This document shows, one piece after another, positions 1 through 10,659 of a stretch of 64,000 nucleotides of DNA; the first letter of the stretch is position 1, and each line of letters begins with the position of its first letter. Under the pieces are notes generated by a model. That model was not told the origin of the DNA. It was given only the letters and a program-made list of their open reading frames with translations, and did no database searches. Source of the DNA: Actinomycetota bacterium (GTDB taxonomy: Bacteria; Actinomycetota; Acidimicrobiia; Acidimicrobiales; JAMCPL01); the NCBI GenBank assembly GCA_023379675.1, contig JAMCPL010000020.1, positions 70,611 to 134,610 of the forward strand. The letters are read 5' to 3'. Both the position numbers and the translations under genes were made by a program.

Positions 1-183
1 GATGAACAAAGCCTAGTGGTCGGGACCATCGAAGAGAAGCGGGAAGGCCTCAGCGTCGTATCCCCTCAGTCTCCTTTAGGCAAGTCATTGATGGGAAAGA
101 AGGTTGGCGATACGGTGGAATTCGAAGCCCCCAGAGGAACTCTCAAGGCGAAGATACTCAAACTCGGACAGGAAGAGCTATGA
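1..183 (+). CDS. greA: Transcription elongation factor GreA, C-terminal part
   Basis: The window opens inside a gene whose last 60 codons read in frame 1 and end at TGA 181-183. The peptide contains [14 protein letters not shown] followed by a GDTVEFEAP segment, the signature of the FKBP-like C-terminal domain of GreA/GreB, which binds RNA polymerase and helps rescue backtracked complexes. The N-terminal coiled coil lies outside the window. The stop overlaps the leuC start as ATGA, so the two genes are probably translated from one transcript. GreA rather than GreB is inferred from general resemblance. Confidence 0.85.
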   Translation, partial: DEQSLVVGTIEEKREGLSVVSPQSPLGKSLMGKKVGDTVEFEAPRGTLKAKILKLGQEEL

Positions 184-1574
184 ATACCCTTCCGGACAAG
201 ATATGGGACAGACATGTGGTGCATTCGTCAAAGAATGAGCCGGACCTGCTCTACATAGACCTGCAACTGATCCACGAAGTCACCTCTCCGCAAGCATTTG
301 CGGGCCTGAAGGACCAAGGGCGCAAGGTCCGCCGCCCCGATCTTACCGTTGCAACTGCAGACCATAATGTACCAACCATGGACATCGACAAGCCGGTAGC
401 TGACGCCGTCTCGGCCAAGCAGCTGGAGCTGCTCTCGGCAAACTGCCAGGAATTCTCCATTACTTGCTTCCCCATGGGCCACCGCGACCAGGGCATTGTG
501 CATGTAATCGGGCCAGAGCTCGGACTCACCCAGCCCGGGATGACTATAGTCTGCGGAGACAGCCATACCTCCACCCATGGAGCTTTCGGCGCCCTGGCGT
601 TCGGTATTGGCACCTCCGAGGTGGAGCACGTACTTGCCACCCAAACCCTTCCGCAGTACCGTCCCGGCACCATGAGCATCACCATAGATGGCACGCTTAC
701 TCAAGGATGCAGCGCCAAGGACATAGCGCTCGAAGTCATATCGAGAATAGGTACGGGGGGTGGCATGGGGCACATGGTCGAATACCGTGGATCAGCCATA
801 AGGGCACTCACAATGGAAGGCCGCATGACCCTGTGTAATATGACCATTGAAGCAGGTGCAAGAGCGGGCATGGTAGCCCCGGACGAGACCACTTTTGCGT
901 ACCTGGAAGGACGGCGCTACGCCCCGAAGGGGAGGGAGTGGGAGTTGGCTCTCGAGGATTGGGGCGCTCTCCATAGTGACGAGGATGCAGTGTTCGACAG
1001 GAGCATAATCATCTCCGCTGGCGACGTCCGACCGAATGTCACCTGGGGGACCAATCCTTCCCAGGTGGTACCGGTGGACGGCAAGGTACCTGACCCGGGC
1101 TCTTTCGCCGATACCGGCGATAGAGAGGCGGCAGGTAGAGCACTCGAGTATATGGGTCTCGAGCCCGGTACCAGGATAAAGGACATCAAGGTCGATACGG
1201 TGTTCATAGGATCATGTACCAACTCACGCATAGAGGACTTGAGGTCTGCAGCATCGGTGCTGGATGGTCGCCATGTGGCTCAGGGGCTGCGGGCACTTGT
1301 AGTACCTGGATCACACGCCGTGAAGTCACAGGCGGAGCAAGAAGGGCTTGATAAAATATTCATCTCTGCCGGCTTCGCTTGGCGGGAACCAGGTTGCTCC
1401 ATGTGCCTGGCAATGAATCCCGACAAACTCATCCCAGGCGAACGCTGCGCATCTACCTCCAATCGTAATTTCGAGGGACGCCAGGGCAGGGGAGGCAGGA
1501 CTCATCTGGTATCTCCGGCAGTAGCGGCGGCAACCGCCGTGGCAGGATGCTTCAGCACACCGGACGATCTATGA
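180..1574 (+). CDS. leuC: 3-isopropylmalate dehydratase large subunit
   Basis: 464 residues, the usual LeuC length. LeuC with LeuD isomerises 2-isopropylmalate to 3-isopropylmalate in cytosolic leucine synthesis. The aconitase-fold segment [20 protein letters not shown] is intact. The three cysteine ligands of the 4Fe-4S cluster are visible: C346 in GSCTNSR, and C406 and C409 in GCSMC. The ATG overlaps the greA stop by ATGA. leuD follows on the same strand after an unusually long gap of about 245 bp, where these genes are normally adjacent. Confidence 0.96.
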   Translation: MNTLPDKIWDRHVVHSSKNEPDLLYIDLQLIHEVTSPQAFAGLKDQGRKVRRPDLTVATADHNVPTMDIDKPVADAVSAKQLELLSANCQEFSITCFPMGHRDQGIVHVIGPELGLTQPGMTIVCGDSHTSTHGAFGALAFGIGTSEVEHVLATQTLPQYRPGTMSITIDGTLTQGCSAKDIALEVISRIGTGGGMGHMVEYRGSAIRALTMEGRMTLCNMTIEAGARAGMVAPDETTFAYLEGRRYAPKGREWELALEDWGALHSDEDAVFDRSIIISAGDVRPNVTWGTNPSQVVPVDGKVPDPGSFADTGDREAAGRALEYMGLEPGTRIKDIKVDTVFIGSCTNSRIEDLRSAASVLDGRHVAQGLRALVVPGSHAVKSQAEQEGLDKIFISAGFAWREPGCSMCLAMNPDKLIPGERCASTSNRNFEGRQGRGGRTHLVSPAVAAATAVAGCFSTPDDL

Positions 1575-1637
1575 ATGCTGGATCGATCGGGACGGAAAGT
1601 CGCATAGCGGATAGGTACATAAAAGGACAGACGGAAT

Positions 1638-1823
1638 ATGGCACGCACGGGATGTGCGGGGAACCTGGAAAGCTCAGGAGGCTCAGTGGATGCAGGTAAT
1701 GCAATGCGCCAGCACACGCACGATATACGACTCGAGCTATTCACGGGAAGCACTGCCGTGCTTCTGCGGGAGTCAACTGAAAGCATTATGCCGAGACATG
1801 TAGGACATACGGAGGAATATTGA
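1638..1823 (+). CDS. Possible 61-aa ORF coupled to leuD
   Basis: An ATG ORF of 61 codons fills most of the leuC-leuD gap. Its TGA stop overlaps the leuD TTG start in a TTGA, which is a translational-coupling arrangement. The peptide (starting MARTGCAGNLESSGG) matches no family I recognise and has no membrane segment or motif. It could be a chance ORF in a leader that simply carries the leuD ribosome-binding site. I include it because of the overlap and the otherwise unexplained spacer. Confidence 0.25.
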   Translation: MARTGCAGNLESSGGSVDAGNAMRQHTHDIRLELFTGSTAVLLRESTESIMPRHVGHTEEY

Positions 1824-2419
1824 AACCAGTAAAGATTATCCAGTCAAGGGCCGTACCTCTTGAACGTTCGGACGTTGACACAGACCAGATCATCCCCTCT
1901 GATTGGCTGAAACGAGTGGAGCGGACTGGATTCGGCGCCGGGCTGTTCTCCGAATGGCGTGACGGACCCGACTTCGTGCTGAATCTTCCAGAGTACCAGG
2001 GCGCCAAGATATTGGTGGCAGGGCCAAACTTCGGCACCGGCTCGTCCAGGGAACATGCTGTTTGGGCACTCATGGATTACGGATTCGAGGCGGTGGTGTC
2101 GCCACGTTTCGGAGACATATTCAAGAACAACTGCACGAAACAAGGTCTGATTACCGTCGAGGTGCCGGTGGAAGTCGTAGATTCCCTCACAATGGCAGTA
2201 AAGAACGACCCGATGCTCGAAATCACCATAGACGTAGAACGCAGGACAATCGAGGCACCTGCAGCCATGATCACCGCCACCTTCCCATTGGATGACTTTA
2301 CTAAAGAGCGGCTCATGAACGGATGGGACGATATCGGACTCACGTTGCGTCACGAGGAGTCAATCTCAGCCTACGAGGCCAAACGGGCATCCTGGCTGCC
2401 GACCACCGGAATAGCCTGA
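1820..2419 (+). CDS. leuD: 3-isopropylmalate dehydratase small subunit
   Basis: 199 residues, normal for LeuD, the swivelling subunit that completes the isopropylmalate isomerase active site with LeuC. The motifs VDTDQIIPSDWLKR and GPNFGTGSSREHA are intact. The start is TTG at 1820, chosen because GGAGGA lies 5 nt upstream and the protein begins at the conserved family position; no ATG or GTG fits. The TTG overlaps the stop of the small upstream ORF. The following gene is convergent. Confidence 0.95.
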   Translation: MKPVKIIQSRAVPLERSDVDTDQIIPSDWLKRVERTGFGAGLFSEWRDGPDFVLNLPEYQGAKILVAGPNFGTGSSREHAVWALMDYGFEAVVSPRFGDIFKNNCTKQGLITVEVPVEVVDSLTMAVKNDPMLEITIDVERRTIEAPAAMITATFPLDDFTKERLMNGWDDIGLTLRHEESISAYEAKRASWLPTTGIA

Positions 2420-2520
2420 CGCATGGCAGGCATGAAGCCATACAGCCTTTCTCGCCGCCGCTGTGGACCGGTAGAGCACGTTGTTGCTTCAACTAGGTGA
2501 TGGTTCCCAGCGGCTACGCA

Positions 2521-3936
2521 TCACCACACGATATCAGTTGTCACCCCTGATGGTTCGTAGGGACAATTAGGATCCTCAGCTAGAGGATCTCCGTATGCGG
2601 CAAAAGCCTGGGAACGGGATCCTCCACAAATGCCCCGGTACTCGCACGTCCCACACCTACCGCGATAACCTGCCACATTCCTGAGAGCGTTCATCATTTC
2701 CGACTCCCTGTATACAGACATAAGTGACGACTCCCTCACGTTGCCAGCAACCATCGGCAGGAAACCACTGGGCGATATATCACCGGTATGAGAGATGAAA
2801 ACCACCCCGTAGCCATCCCCCACCACAAGAGGCCGGCGCATGGTCCGGCGACCGGCTTCCCCGCTGCTTCCAGCCTGCCCACCAGCCCTACTCGTCCCCT
2901 CACCGGCACCACCACCCGATCTACCACCCTGGCCACCAGCCCCCTGGATACTTATACTTGCACCACTGCCACCACTGCCGGCGGCTGACCCTCCAGGTAA
3001 GGTTGCCCGATTCAAATGATCCATACCGGCACTGGGGAGTAGATCGGCTATCCCCGCCATGAGCCGTGTATACAGGGGAGTACGGGCTGCCGGATCATAC
3101 CGTCCGGATAGACCGTGCCGCTCATCCTGACCAGTCATGGCGCTCTCACGCTGGACAAGCACGCGCCGGAACTGGGGTGCCTCAGTGGTCTTGGCCGGGA
3201 TGACCTCGGACGACACCTCGGCAAGAAAGTACAATACATCTTCGACTTGCTGGTCTGTCAATGCCCTGAGGAGCTTTCCCCTGCCGGTCGGCACCAGGAA
3301 GAATACGCTCCACAACCCTGCACCAAGAGAGCGAACCAGATGCACGATACCGGGCAACTCTTCTACCGTCTCAGCACATACCGTGGTATTGACCTGGAGA
3401 TGCAAGCCTACCGAAACGGCGGCTTGGGAAGCGTTCACGGTCAGATCGAATGAGCCAGGCACTCTCCGGAACCGGTCATGCGTACCGGCACCCGCTCCAT
3501 CAATGGAAAATGATACGGCGGTGGCCCCAGCTTGGCGAAGAGCCATGAGGTTGTCACCAGTGGCAAGCGGCGTGCCTGACGGCGCCACAGCCATCCTCAA
3601 AGACAGCTGCGAACCGTAATAGACTATCTCGTTGAGATCAGGACGCTTGAAGGGATCACCCCCCGTCAATACGACAATGGGCCTGGGTGCCCCCAAGCTG
3701 GCCAGGTCATCCAGCACCCGCTTTATCTCATCGGTAGCTAGCTCATCCGGCGAACGCAACGGCACGGACTCAGCCCGGCAGTGGACACAAGCCAGATCGC
3801 AAGCTCGTGTAAGTTCCCAGAGAACGAGGAAAGGTCTGGCAGACCTGTCAAAATGGAGTTGCCGGTAAGAGGCCGACCGGCCAAGTCCGGTATCCGGAGA
3901 AGCGGCAGTTCCAGCAACAGTAACCATCACGTACAA
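2521..3936 (-). CDS. Radical SAM/SPASM domain protein
   Basis: 471 residues. The N-terminal half is a radical SAM barrel with the CxxxCxxC cluster motif at C46, C50 and C53 (ACDLACVHC) and a GGDPFKRPDL SAM-binding region. The C-terminus carries a SPASM-like cysteine cluster (CGTCEYRGICGG, then a late Cys). It resembles radical SAM/SPASM proteins related to haem d1 or peptide-modifying enzymes (TIGR04053-like), but the substrate is unknown. Residues about 313-367 are a Gly/Ser/Ala-rich low-complexity insertion between barrel and SPASM domain. No precursor peptide gene is visible beside it; the upstream gene encodes a membrane protein. Confidence 0.8.
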   Translation of the reverse strand: MYVMVTVAGTAASPDTGLGRSASYRQLHFDRSARPFLVLWELTRACDLACVHCRAESVPLRSPDELATDEIKRVLDDLASLGAPRPIVVLTGGDPFKRPDLNEIVYYGSQLSLRMAVAPSGTPLATGDNLMALRQAGATAVSFSIDGAGAGTHDRFRRVPGSFDLTVNASQAAVSVGLHLQVNTTVCAETVEELPGIVHLVRSLGAGLWSVFFLVPTGRGKLLRALTDQQVEDVLYFLAEVSSEVIPAKTTEAPQFRRVLVQRESAMTGQDERHGLSGRYDPAARTPLYTRLMAGIADLLPSAGMDHLNRATLPGGSAAGSGGSGASISIQGAGGQGGRSGGGAGEGTSRAGGQAGSSGEAGRRTMRRPLVVGDGYGVVFISHTGDISPSGFLPMVAGNVRESSLMSVYRESEMMNALRNVAGYRGRCGTCEYRGICGGSRSQAFAAYGDPLAEDPNCPYEPSGVTTDIVW

Positions 3937-4054
3937 TCATACAGCCTTGCGGCACTTGGCATCCTCTCCCATGGCTGGAACGAGGAACCCGCGGGCGCAT
4001 CGACGGCATGGACGTGGCTTGAGGCCGCCCTCAATGCCCAATGAGCCATCGCGA

Positions 4055-4714
4055 TCACGCCTCCCCGCTCATTCCCGAACCGGCCGTAGTACCAGATGTT
4101 CCAGTTCGTGACTTGCGCGTGCCGGACAGGGGGGACAGATCGTAAAGTACCGAAGCGTCCCGGAGCCTCGCAGGCGGATCGGCCTCACCTGCAAGCCTGT
4201 AAACATTGGCAATCGACCTGAGTATGACCGCACGCGCAAGCCAGAAGAAGAACACTGCCCCAGGCAGTTCGGCTAGCAGGGCGGTAGCCAGGGTAATCCA
4301 GTCACCCCTGTGGCCTAACGACGTAATCACGTCAAACCACGCATCGGCCATCAACATGGTGCCGGCCACGATTGCCATGACCACCATGATCTGCTTGCGA
4401 AACCAAGCAGCCCAGGCAGTATATGCGAGCACGGCCATTAGTATCACGTCAAACCCTACCCAGAGCAATGTCCAGTGATGTGCTCTATATCTGATAGGCA
4501 ACTTGATAGCCAGGAACACCGTCCAGGGAATCAGCCCTGCCACAATGGCAACTAGGGCAAAAGACACCACCCTGTTGAAATGGACAATATCTATTCCGTG
4601 ATGATTGCTATGGCCATGCGAAAAAAAACCAAACTGCGCCCACCTGCTCCCTCTGCTCTCCGGTTCCGATCCAGCCGGCAACAGCTCCGGGAGCTCCGGA
4701 ACCTCCCCAGTCAT
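4055..4714 (-). CDS. Hypothetical four-helix integral membrane protein
   Basis: 219 residues from the ATG at 4714. I prefer this start to the upstream TTG because AAGGAGG lies 5 nt before it. A charged N-terminus with an HGHSNHHG histidine cluster is followed by about four hydrophobic helices and a cytosolic-looking Ser/Gly-rich tail. The DAWFDV segment and the helix pattern resemble conserved actinobacterial membrane proteins of unknown function. It lies upstream of the radical SAM gene on the same strand (about 118 bp gap), so co-transcription is possible. I cannot assign a function. Confidence 0.7.
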   Translation of the reverse strand: MTGEVPELPELLPAGSEPESRGSRWAQFGFFSHGHSNHHGIDIVHFNRVVSFALVAIVAGLIPWTVFLAIKLPIRYRAHHWTLLWVGFDVILMAVLAYTAWAAWFRKQIMVVMAIVAGTMLMADAWFDVITSLGHRGDWITLATALLAELPGAVFFFWLARAVILRSIANVYRLAGEADPPARLRDASVLYDLSPLSGTRKSRTGTSGTTAGSGMSGEA

Positions 4715-4927
4715 TCCGACCTCCTTGCCATCTGGCAACAGGAAGCATGAAATAAGTGGCTCAACGTCCTAGGCCATGCGGTATCCGCCAATGTTCCACC
4801 CATATACCTGATATTACCGTGCAAACACAGCAGTTCAACGCCGACCCCCGGCCTACATACCTGCCCGCTGCCACCTGCCCGGCCACCACCGGCTCCTCGA
4901 AGTGACCTCCTGCAGCACTATGGCGGC

Positions 4928-6229
4928 CTATACCTTCCCGATATCGCTCCTCTTCTCGAGCGGCCCGGCGACCGCCAAATCTATAGCATTGTACACTCTT
5001 GTCCTGGCAGCCTCCAGGCGAGGCGCCCGCCCGGCAAACGCCACGGCCCGCGAAGTACCTACCGTAACAAAATGCCCCGGTCCTTCCTCGACCGCCGCAG
5101 AAAAGCATACCTGCACCCCTGCTGCCGATGCCTTGTCCACATCGAGCACAAAACGATGTTGCCCCGCCGGCTCCAGTGCATACTCTGGAGATACCAGGTA
5201 CACTACTATCGACGACTCTCGTGCCATAGGAACCAGACTATCGTTCAAGGACTGGTGGGACATCGCCCCCATGACATCAATCCAATCACCCTCGAAAAGC
5301 GTCATGATGTTGAGCCCTTCGGGATCGCCAAAACGGGAATTGAACTCGATCACCTTGGGGCCCTCCTCTGTGGCAAAGAAGCCGGCATTCATGCATCCAT
5401 TGAAACGCCTCCCCTCTCTGGCCAGACACTCCAACGCATCCTGCACGATCTGGCAGGCATGCTCGTAAGTGGACTTGTCGAGAAATGGCAACAAACCGTC
5501 AGCTTGCGAGTACGACCCCATCCCTCCGGTGCCAGGCCCCCTGTCCCCCTCGAATCGATAGGGATAATCATAAGTGGCGGGCGGGAACACCACTCGCCTG
5601 CCATCCGTCATGGCCTGGATGGTGAATTCGGGTGCGTCCACCCTCTCTTCGACCAGAACTGCGCCACCATGCCGTCCAGAATCAATTATGGATGCTCCAT
5701 AATCATACGCCGCAGCATTGTCCGCCAGATGTGGCCCCACTACCTTGACACCCTTGCCACCAGTAAGCCCGACGGGCTTTATCACCACATCCAACCCATC
5801 TCCTGCCATGCCGGATATGGCGGACTCCAACATTTCCAGGCTGGTTGCCAGCACGTACCTGGGATTCGCCGAAGGCTCGATCCTTGCTACCATCTGGCGT
5901 GAGTAGGCTTTGTTCCACTCGACTTCAGCACCGTCGCGGGTAGGCCCTACAGTTGGAACACCCGCTGCGATCAGAGCATCGACCACACCCGCCTCGAGCG
6001 GATTATCGCTGCTGACCATGGCGATATCTATATCGTTAGATGATGCATATTGGGACACCTGCCGGGGATCGCATGCATCTCCTATTGCATAACCACCACC
6101 AGTCTCCGATGCAACCTGGACGAGAGTAGGATTGGCATGACCCATGAACGCAAATACGGAACTCGATTGAGCCATACGCATCCCCAACGCGCTCTCGCGA
6201 CCTCCCTGGCCGACGATCAAACTCTTCAA
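4928..6229 (-). CDS. purD: Phosphoribosylamine-glycine ligase (GARS)
   Basis: 433 residues, the family length. PurD joins glycine to 5-phosphoribosylamine with ATP in purine synthesis. The N-terminal GQGGRESAL motif, ATP-grasp segments (IKPVGLTGGKGV, RFEGDRGPGTGGMGSY) and the metal-binding EFNSRFGDPE motif are all present. It is fairly divergent from enterobacterial PurD. The start is a TTG; no in-frame ATG fits the conserved N-terminus. The gene begins 24 bp after the icd stop, so an icd-purD transcript is likely. Confidence 0.9.
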   Translation of the reverse strand: MKSLIVGQGGRESALGMRMAQSSSVFAFMGHANPTLVQVASETGGGYAIGDACDPRQVSQYASSNDIDIAMVSSDNPLEAGVVDALIAAGVPTVGPTRDGAEVEWNKAYSRQMVARIEPSANPRYVLATSLEMLESAISGMAGDGLDVVIKPVGLTGGKGVKVVGPHLADNAAAYDYGASIIDSGRHGGAVLVEERVDAPEFTIQAMTDGRRVVFPPATYDYPYRFEGDRGPGTGGMGSYSQADGLLPFLDKSTYEHACQIVQDALECLAREGRRFNGCMNAGFFATEEGPKVIEFNSRFGDPEGLNIMTLFEGDWIDVMGAMSHQSLNDSLVPMARESSIVVYLVSPEYALEPAGQHRFVLDVDKASAAGVQVCFSAAVEEGPGHFVTVGTSRAVAFAGRAPRLEAARTRVYNAIDLAVAGPLEKRSDIGKV

Positions 6230-6253
6230 CTCACAGGTCCCAAATCGCTTCGG

Positions 6254-7450
6254 TCAGATACGTGCGGCGATCTCGGCGGCAAACTCCGAGCATTTCACCT
6301 CTGTGGCATCCTCCATGAGCCGAGCGAAATCGTAAGTGACGACCTTGCTCGCTATGGTGGACTCCAGCGCTCTGACGATGTCGGTAGCTGCATCATTCCA
6401 CCCCAGGTGCTCCAACATCAGCACACCGGACAGTATGACAGACCCTGGATTGACCTTATCCAAACCGGCATACTTGGGGGCGGTTCCATGAGTAGCCTCA
6501 AAGATGCCGTGCCCGGTCACGTAGTTGATATTTGCTCCAGGCGCTATACCTATGCCTCCAACTTGAGCAGCAAGGGCATCCGACAGGTAGTCGCCGTTCA
6601 GATTGGTGGTGGCAATCACATCGAAGTCATCAGGACGGGTCAGCACCTGCTGCAGCGTGATGTCGGCAATGCTATCCTTCACCAGCAATTTGCCTTCAGG
6701 CTTGCCGCCGCAGTCATCCCACGATACAGCTACGTCAGGAAACTCCTCCTTCACGAGTTCATACCCCCAACTGCGGAATGCCCCTTCGGTAAACTTCTGG
6801 ATATTTCCCTTGTGCACCATGGTCACGCTACTACGGCCATGCTCTAGGGCATACTTGACAGCTGCCCGGATCAGGCGCTTAGAATTCTCTTCGGACACTG
6901 GCTTGATACCTATACCCGAATTCTCCTTCAGTTCCCATCCCATATTCTCCTTCAGGAAGGCGGCAAGCTTCAACGCCTCCGCAGTTCCTGCCTGGACTTC
7001 GAGCCCCGCATAGACATCTTCGGTATTTTCCCGGAAAATCACCATATCGACCTTCTCAGGATGACGCACCGGCGAAGGCACGCCCTCGAACCACCTTACT
7101 GGCCGCAAGCAAACGTATAGATCCAGCACCTGCCTGAGGGCCACGTTCAGCGATCTGATACCACCCCCCACCGGCGTAGTAAGAGGACCTTTGATGCCGA
7201 TCAGGTAATCGCGAAAAGCTTCTACGGTTTCCTCGGGAAGCCAGCTACCCACTTCCTTATATGCTTTCTCCCCCGCCAGAACTTCCTTCCATGCAATCCT
7301 CCTGCCGTATTTTGCCACTGCAGTGTCGATGACCAGCTTTGCAGCAGGCCATATATCCACTCCAGTACCATCGCCTTCAATAAACGGAATCACCGGCTCA
7401 TCCGGCACCACCAGTACGCCATCTGTATTCATAGTAATTTTCTTGAGCAT
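6254..7450 (-). CDS. icd: Isocitrate dehydrogenase (NADP-type)
   Basis: 398 residues. It oxidatively decarboxylates isocitrate to 2-oxoglutarate in the TCA cycle. Visible are the [13 protein letters not shown] start of the beta-decarboxylating dehydrogenase fold, the substrate-binding [13 protein letters not shown] loop, the Tyr-containing [11 protein letters not shown], and [17 protein letters not shown] near the cofactor site. This is the E. coli Icd-like subfamily; the NADP preference is inferred from overall similarity. The start could be six codons downstream. tRNA-Leu lies just upstream on the same strand. Confidence 0.93.
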   Translation of the reverse strand: MLKKITMNTDGVLVVPDEPVIPFIEGDGTGVDIWPAAKLVIDTAVAKYGRRIAWKEVLAGEKAYKEVGSWLPEETVEAFRDYLIGIKGPLTTPVGGGIRSLNVALRQVLDLYVCLRPVRWFEGVPSPVRHPEKVDMVIFRENTEDVYAGLEVQAGTAEALKLAAFLKENMGWELKENSGIGIKPVSEENSKRLIRAAVKYALEHGRSSVTMVHKGNIQKFTEGAFRSWGYELVKEEFPDVAVSWDDCGGKPEGKLLVKDSIADITLQQVLTRPDDFDVIATTNLNGDYLSDALAAQVGGIGIAPGANINYVTGHGIFEATHGTAPKYAGLDKVNPGSVILSGVLMLEHLGWNDAATDIVRALESTIASKVVTYDFARLMEDATEVKCSEFAAEIAARI

Positions 7451-7500
7451 GGAACCTAGTTTACCGGGTTGCGGCCAGCATGCTAAATCGGCCGGAAATG

Positions 7501-7584
7501 TGCGGGCGAGAGGACTCGAACCTCCACGCTCTTGCGAGCACCGGGACCTAAACCCGGCGCGTCTGCCAATTCCGCCACGCCCGC
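7501..7584 (-). tRNA. tRNA-Leu (anticodon TAG)
   Basis: Read on the minus strand, an 84-nt gene has a perfect 7-bp acceptor stem (GCGGGCG with CGCCCGC) and an A discriminator. The anticodon arm CCGGG-TTTAGGT-CCCGG gives anticodon TAG (reads CUA/CUN leucine codons). There is a long class II variable arm and a GGTTCGAGTCC T-arm. CCA is not encoded. The long variable arm and A73 support leucine. Confidence 0.97.
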
Positions 7585-7679
7585 ATTCCTGCCGCCAGAA
7601 CCTCTAAGGGCCAGTGTAGCGTCTCGCCGGTGCCTGCTCGTAACGGATCCTCATCCTGCGGCAAGCACTGCAGGGCCAG

Positions 7680-10538
7680 TCAGCCACGCAGGGTGACGCC
7701 CGACTCCCGCTCAAGTATGTCGAGGCAGCGGGAACGCACCTCCGCGATCTCGGTATCTGTAAGGGTATGATCCAGCGACGACAACCTGATCCTAAAAGTG
7801 AGGCTGCGATCCCTACCGTCACCGAATTGGTATACATCGATGAGTTTCACGTACTCGAGGATGTCCCCTGCGGCGGTTCGCAGCAAGCGCGAAATCTTGG
7901 CAGCCGCAATCTCTCGCGGGACCGTGAAACACAGGTCGATATCAGTCGATGGGTACCTGCTGATCGGCTTTGCCGGCTCACCCTTCGCAGGGGCTGCATC
8001 AAGCAGGAGGCCTAGGTCAAGCTGGAGCCATCCGATCCTCCGCCCATCGGGATGGATTGCTGAAATCCCTCCGGCATGAAAGTGGGCCACCACATCCGGA
8101 TCCACTTCCCCCACGACTCCTATGGCGGTGCCCGGTTGCAACGCCCCGGCCCGATCCAGCGACGTTGGCGAACACTCACCAACGGCATCGCTCTGGACCG
8201 GCATCTCGCTGCTCGCGACCACCAGCCCGCTACGGCTGGGATTCAGGCCTGCAAGCGAGTACACCTCCGATGGGCCTTCTTCGTGGATGGGCAGCCCGTC
8301 AGCGTAACCCTGCTGGAAAATGTCAAACCTCTGCAAGCCAAACGTATCGCTGATCTCGGAAAGCAACTGTAACGCTTCGCGCACCCCGTCCTCCGGCCAG
8401 GCAAACAGCACGCCGCACATCTCCCGCTCGTCCAGCACCTGCGCAATAGACCTTGCAAGAGCCTTATTCACGCGGTCCGTATCGGGATACGGGAATATCC
8501 GACCAATCTCGAAAAGCCGGACAGCATCCTCACGCCTTTCGATATTATAGGCCGCAGACCGCAGCAGCCCCGGAAGAAGGCTACGCCGGAGGACTGACTC
8601 TTCTGCGTTCAGCGGATTCTCAACAGTGACATCCATCCCACGCAAGCCGATAGCCAGGTGGCTCTCTGGATCTACAATGGTCGGGCACCACGCCTCGAAT
8701 GCACCCATACCGGCGACAACCTCACGCAACAATCTCCGGCGACGATGGTAACCGGTCAGCCGTCCAACCTTGGGAGAACGCGGACGCCGGGGAACAATAC
8801 TGGAATAGCCAATATGTCTGGCAACCTCCTCGGCCACATCGGCCTCCCGGAGGACATCCGGACGGTAAGATGGGGGTGTCACCTCGATGATGTCGCCCGA
8901 TGAGTCTTGGATGCCTGAGTCACCCGCTTCACCGGAACCGACCATAGCACCTGCCACGCCGCCACTTCCTGCATCAAGTACAACGCCTGCAGGCAGCTGG
9001 GTGCATCTAAATCCGATACGTTCCAGCCGATCCATGATGGCCCGTGTCGCCAGATCGATCCCGAGCAGCCCATTCAGCCTCGAAACGCTCACACTGATCG
9101 GCGCAGTACGGGGCAGATCACCCCTGGTGTCCAAGCTGCCAAGATACATCACGGGCCGTTCGGCAATGCCCACCGGCGCTTCATCATCTGGACCCTTCCC
9201 GTAGCTGGACGCCATCCCATCACCGGAAGGATCCTCGTAGGTCTTTAGCAGGATATCGTAGAAACGCCGTACTGCCCGTCCTATTGCATAGGGATCACAT
9301 CCGCGCTCGAACCTCACCGATGCCTCCGAGCGAAGGGCCAGGCGCTTGGATGTACGCGATATCGCCATCGGCTGGAAGTATGCCGCTTCGAGCAATACAT
9401 TGCGGGTGGATGCCGATATTTCGGTACTGGCCCCACCCATAATGCCTGCAATACCAATGGGAATATCGTCACCATCGCATATCACGCAATCACGCAGGTC
9501 ATCACCTGGACCGGTAGACCTGGCGCCCAGCACGCGTTCCACGCCATCTAGGGTGACCATCTTCTCGCCACTCCGGGACGCCCTAACCCTGATCGTATGG
9601 TCAGCCAGAAGATCCAGATCGTAAGGGTGAGTAGGCTGGCCCAATTCAAGCATTACGTAGTTCGAAGCATCGACGATGTTGTTGATCGGGCGCATGCCCG
9701 CCAGCGTAAGGCGCCGAGCAAGCCATGCAGGCGATTCTTTTACTGAAACAGCACTAAATACACTGGCGGTGAATCGCGGGCAGAGATCTATGCTATCCAC
9801 CACTACGTGGGCAACGGAGCTACCGGTTGGAGTACCGCCAGGAAGGATGTCTTCAGCATAGATGTCGTGCCCCGCGACATCTGCTCCCCGGGCGCTGCCA
9901 TTACCGCCGGCAGAGCTTCCCTCGCCGTCGAACCATCCGCCCCATCCGCTGCCGTCAAGCCAACGATCGTAAAGGGCAATACCCATCCTGGCGGCAAGAT
10001 CACGAGCCACTCCGAATATGGACAGTGCATCAGGGCGGTTCCCTTCCAATGCAAGGTCGAATACGGTGTCCTGCTGTATTCCGATGGCTTCGGACAGCGA
10101 TGTTCCTGGAATCACCGTATCCTGATTACCCAGAACCAGAAGGCCCTCCCTGTCTTCCGACAATCCGAGCTCATACGCCGAACAGAGCATGCCCCTCGAT
10201 TCTACCCCCCGTATCTTCCTCGCCGCTATCTCCATGCCTACGGGTAAGACCGTTCCAACAGGCGCCAACGCTACATGATCACCCACAGAGAAGTTCCATG
10301 CACCGCAGACAATCCGCTCCTCCCCGCGGCCTGCATCCACGGTTATGCTCCTGACCTTTTCCGCCCCCGGTATAGGGGATATGTCAAGCACCCTCGCTAC
10401 AAGCACGCCATCCAGCCCGTCTCTAATGCGATCGATGCCCTCGACCACCAAGCCGAGGTCGGAGAGGGTATCCGCAAGCAACGACACATCCGACTCGAAC
10501 GGCGCAAAATCTCTGAGCCAGGACAGGGGTGCCTTCAT
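7680..10538 (-). CDS. pheT: Phenylalanine-tRNA ligase beta subunit
   Basis: 952 residues from the ATG of MKAPLSWLRDF, which matches the conserved PheT N-terminus; the tracked start nine codons upstream looks spurious. It forms the alpha2-beta2 Phe-tRNA synthetase with PheS. Domains in order: a tRNA-binding OB-fold (IPGAEKVRSITVDAG), B3/B4 editing, B5, a catalytic-like core (FEIGRIFPYP) and a C-terminal anticodon-binding FDX domain. The length exceeds the usual 800 or so because of Gly/Ser-rich insertions, including one near residues 195-225 and one before the B5 DIIEVTPPSYRPD segment. pheS lies just upstream. Confidence 0.95.
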   Translation of the reverse strand: MKAPLSWLRDFAPFESDVSLLADTLSDLGLVVEGIDRIRDGLDGVLVARVLDISPIPGAEKVRSITVDAGRGEERIVCGAWNFSVGDHVALAPVGTVLPVGMEIAARKIRGVESRGMLCSAYELGLSEDREGLLVLGNQDTVIPGTSLSEAIGIQQDTVFDLALEGNRPDALSIFGVARDLAARMGIALYDRWLDGSGWGGWFDGEGSSAGGNGSARGADVAGHDIYAEDILPGGTPTGSSVAHVVVDSIDLCPRFTASVFSAVSVKESPAWLARRLTLAGMRPINNIVDASNYVMLELGQPTHPYDLDLLADHTIRVRASRSGEKMVTLDGVERVLGARSTGPGDDLRDCVICDGDDIPIGIAGIMGGASTEISASTRNVLLEAAYFQPMAISRTSKRLALRSEASVRFERGCDPYAIGRAVRRFYDILLKTYEDPSGDGMASSYGKGPDDEAPVGIAERPVMYLGSLDTRGDLPRTAPISVSVSRLNGLLGIDLATRAIMDRLERIGFRCTQLPAGVVLDAGSGGVAGAMVGSGEAGDSGIQDSSGDIIEVTPPSYRPDVLREADVAEEVARHIGYSSIVPRRPRSPKVGRLTGYHRRRRLLREVVAGMGAFEAWCPTIVDPESHLAIGLRGMDVTVENPLNAEESVLRRSLLPGLLRSAAYNIERREDAVRLFEIGRIFPYPDTDRVNKALARSIAQVLDEREMCGVLFAWPEDGVREALQLLSEISDTFGLQRFDIFQQGYADGLPIHEEGPSEVYSLAGLNPSRSGLVVASSEMPVQSDAVGECSPTSLDRAGALQPGTAIGVVGEVDPDVVAHFHAGGISAIHPDGRRIGWLQLDLGLLLDAAPAKGEPAKPISRYPSTDIDLCFTVPREIAAAKISRLLRTAAGDILEYVKLIDVYQFGDGRDRSLTFRIRLSSLDHTLTDTEIAEVRSRCLDILERESGVTLRG

Positions 10539-10659
10539 AAGCGATACCCCAAGACACTGCTGCAAGAACCTCCGAACATAGGCGGGTCGGCTTCCATGGG
10601 CTCTTTCGAGAGTACCTGTTGGGCAAGTGGGGTAAGAATACTCAATTCACCAGGCATCA

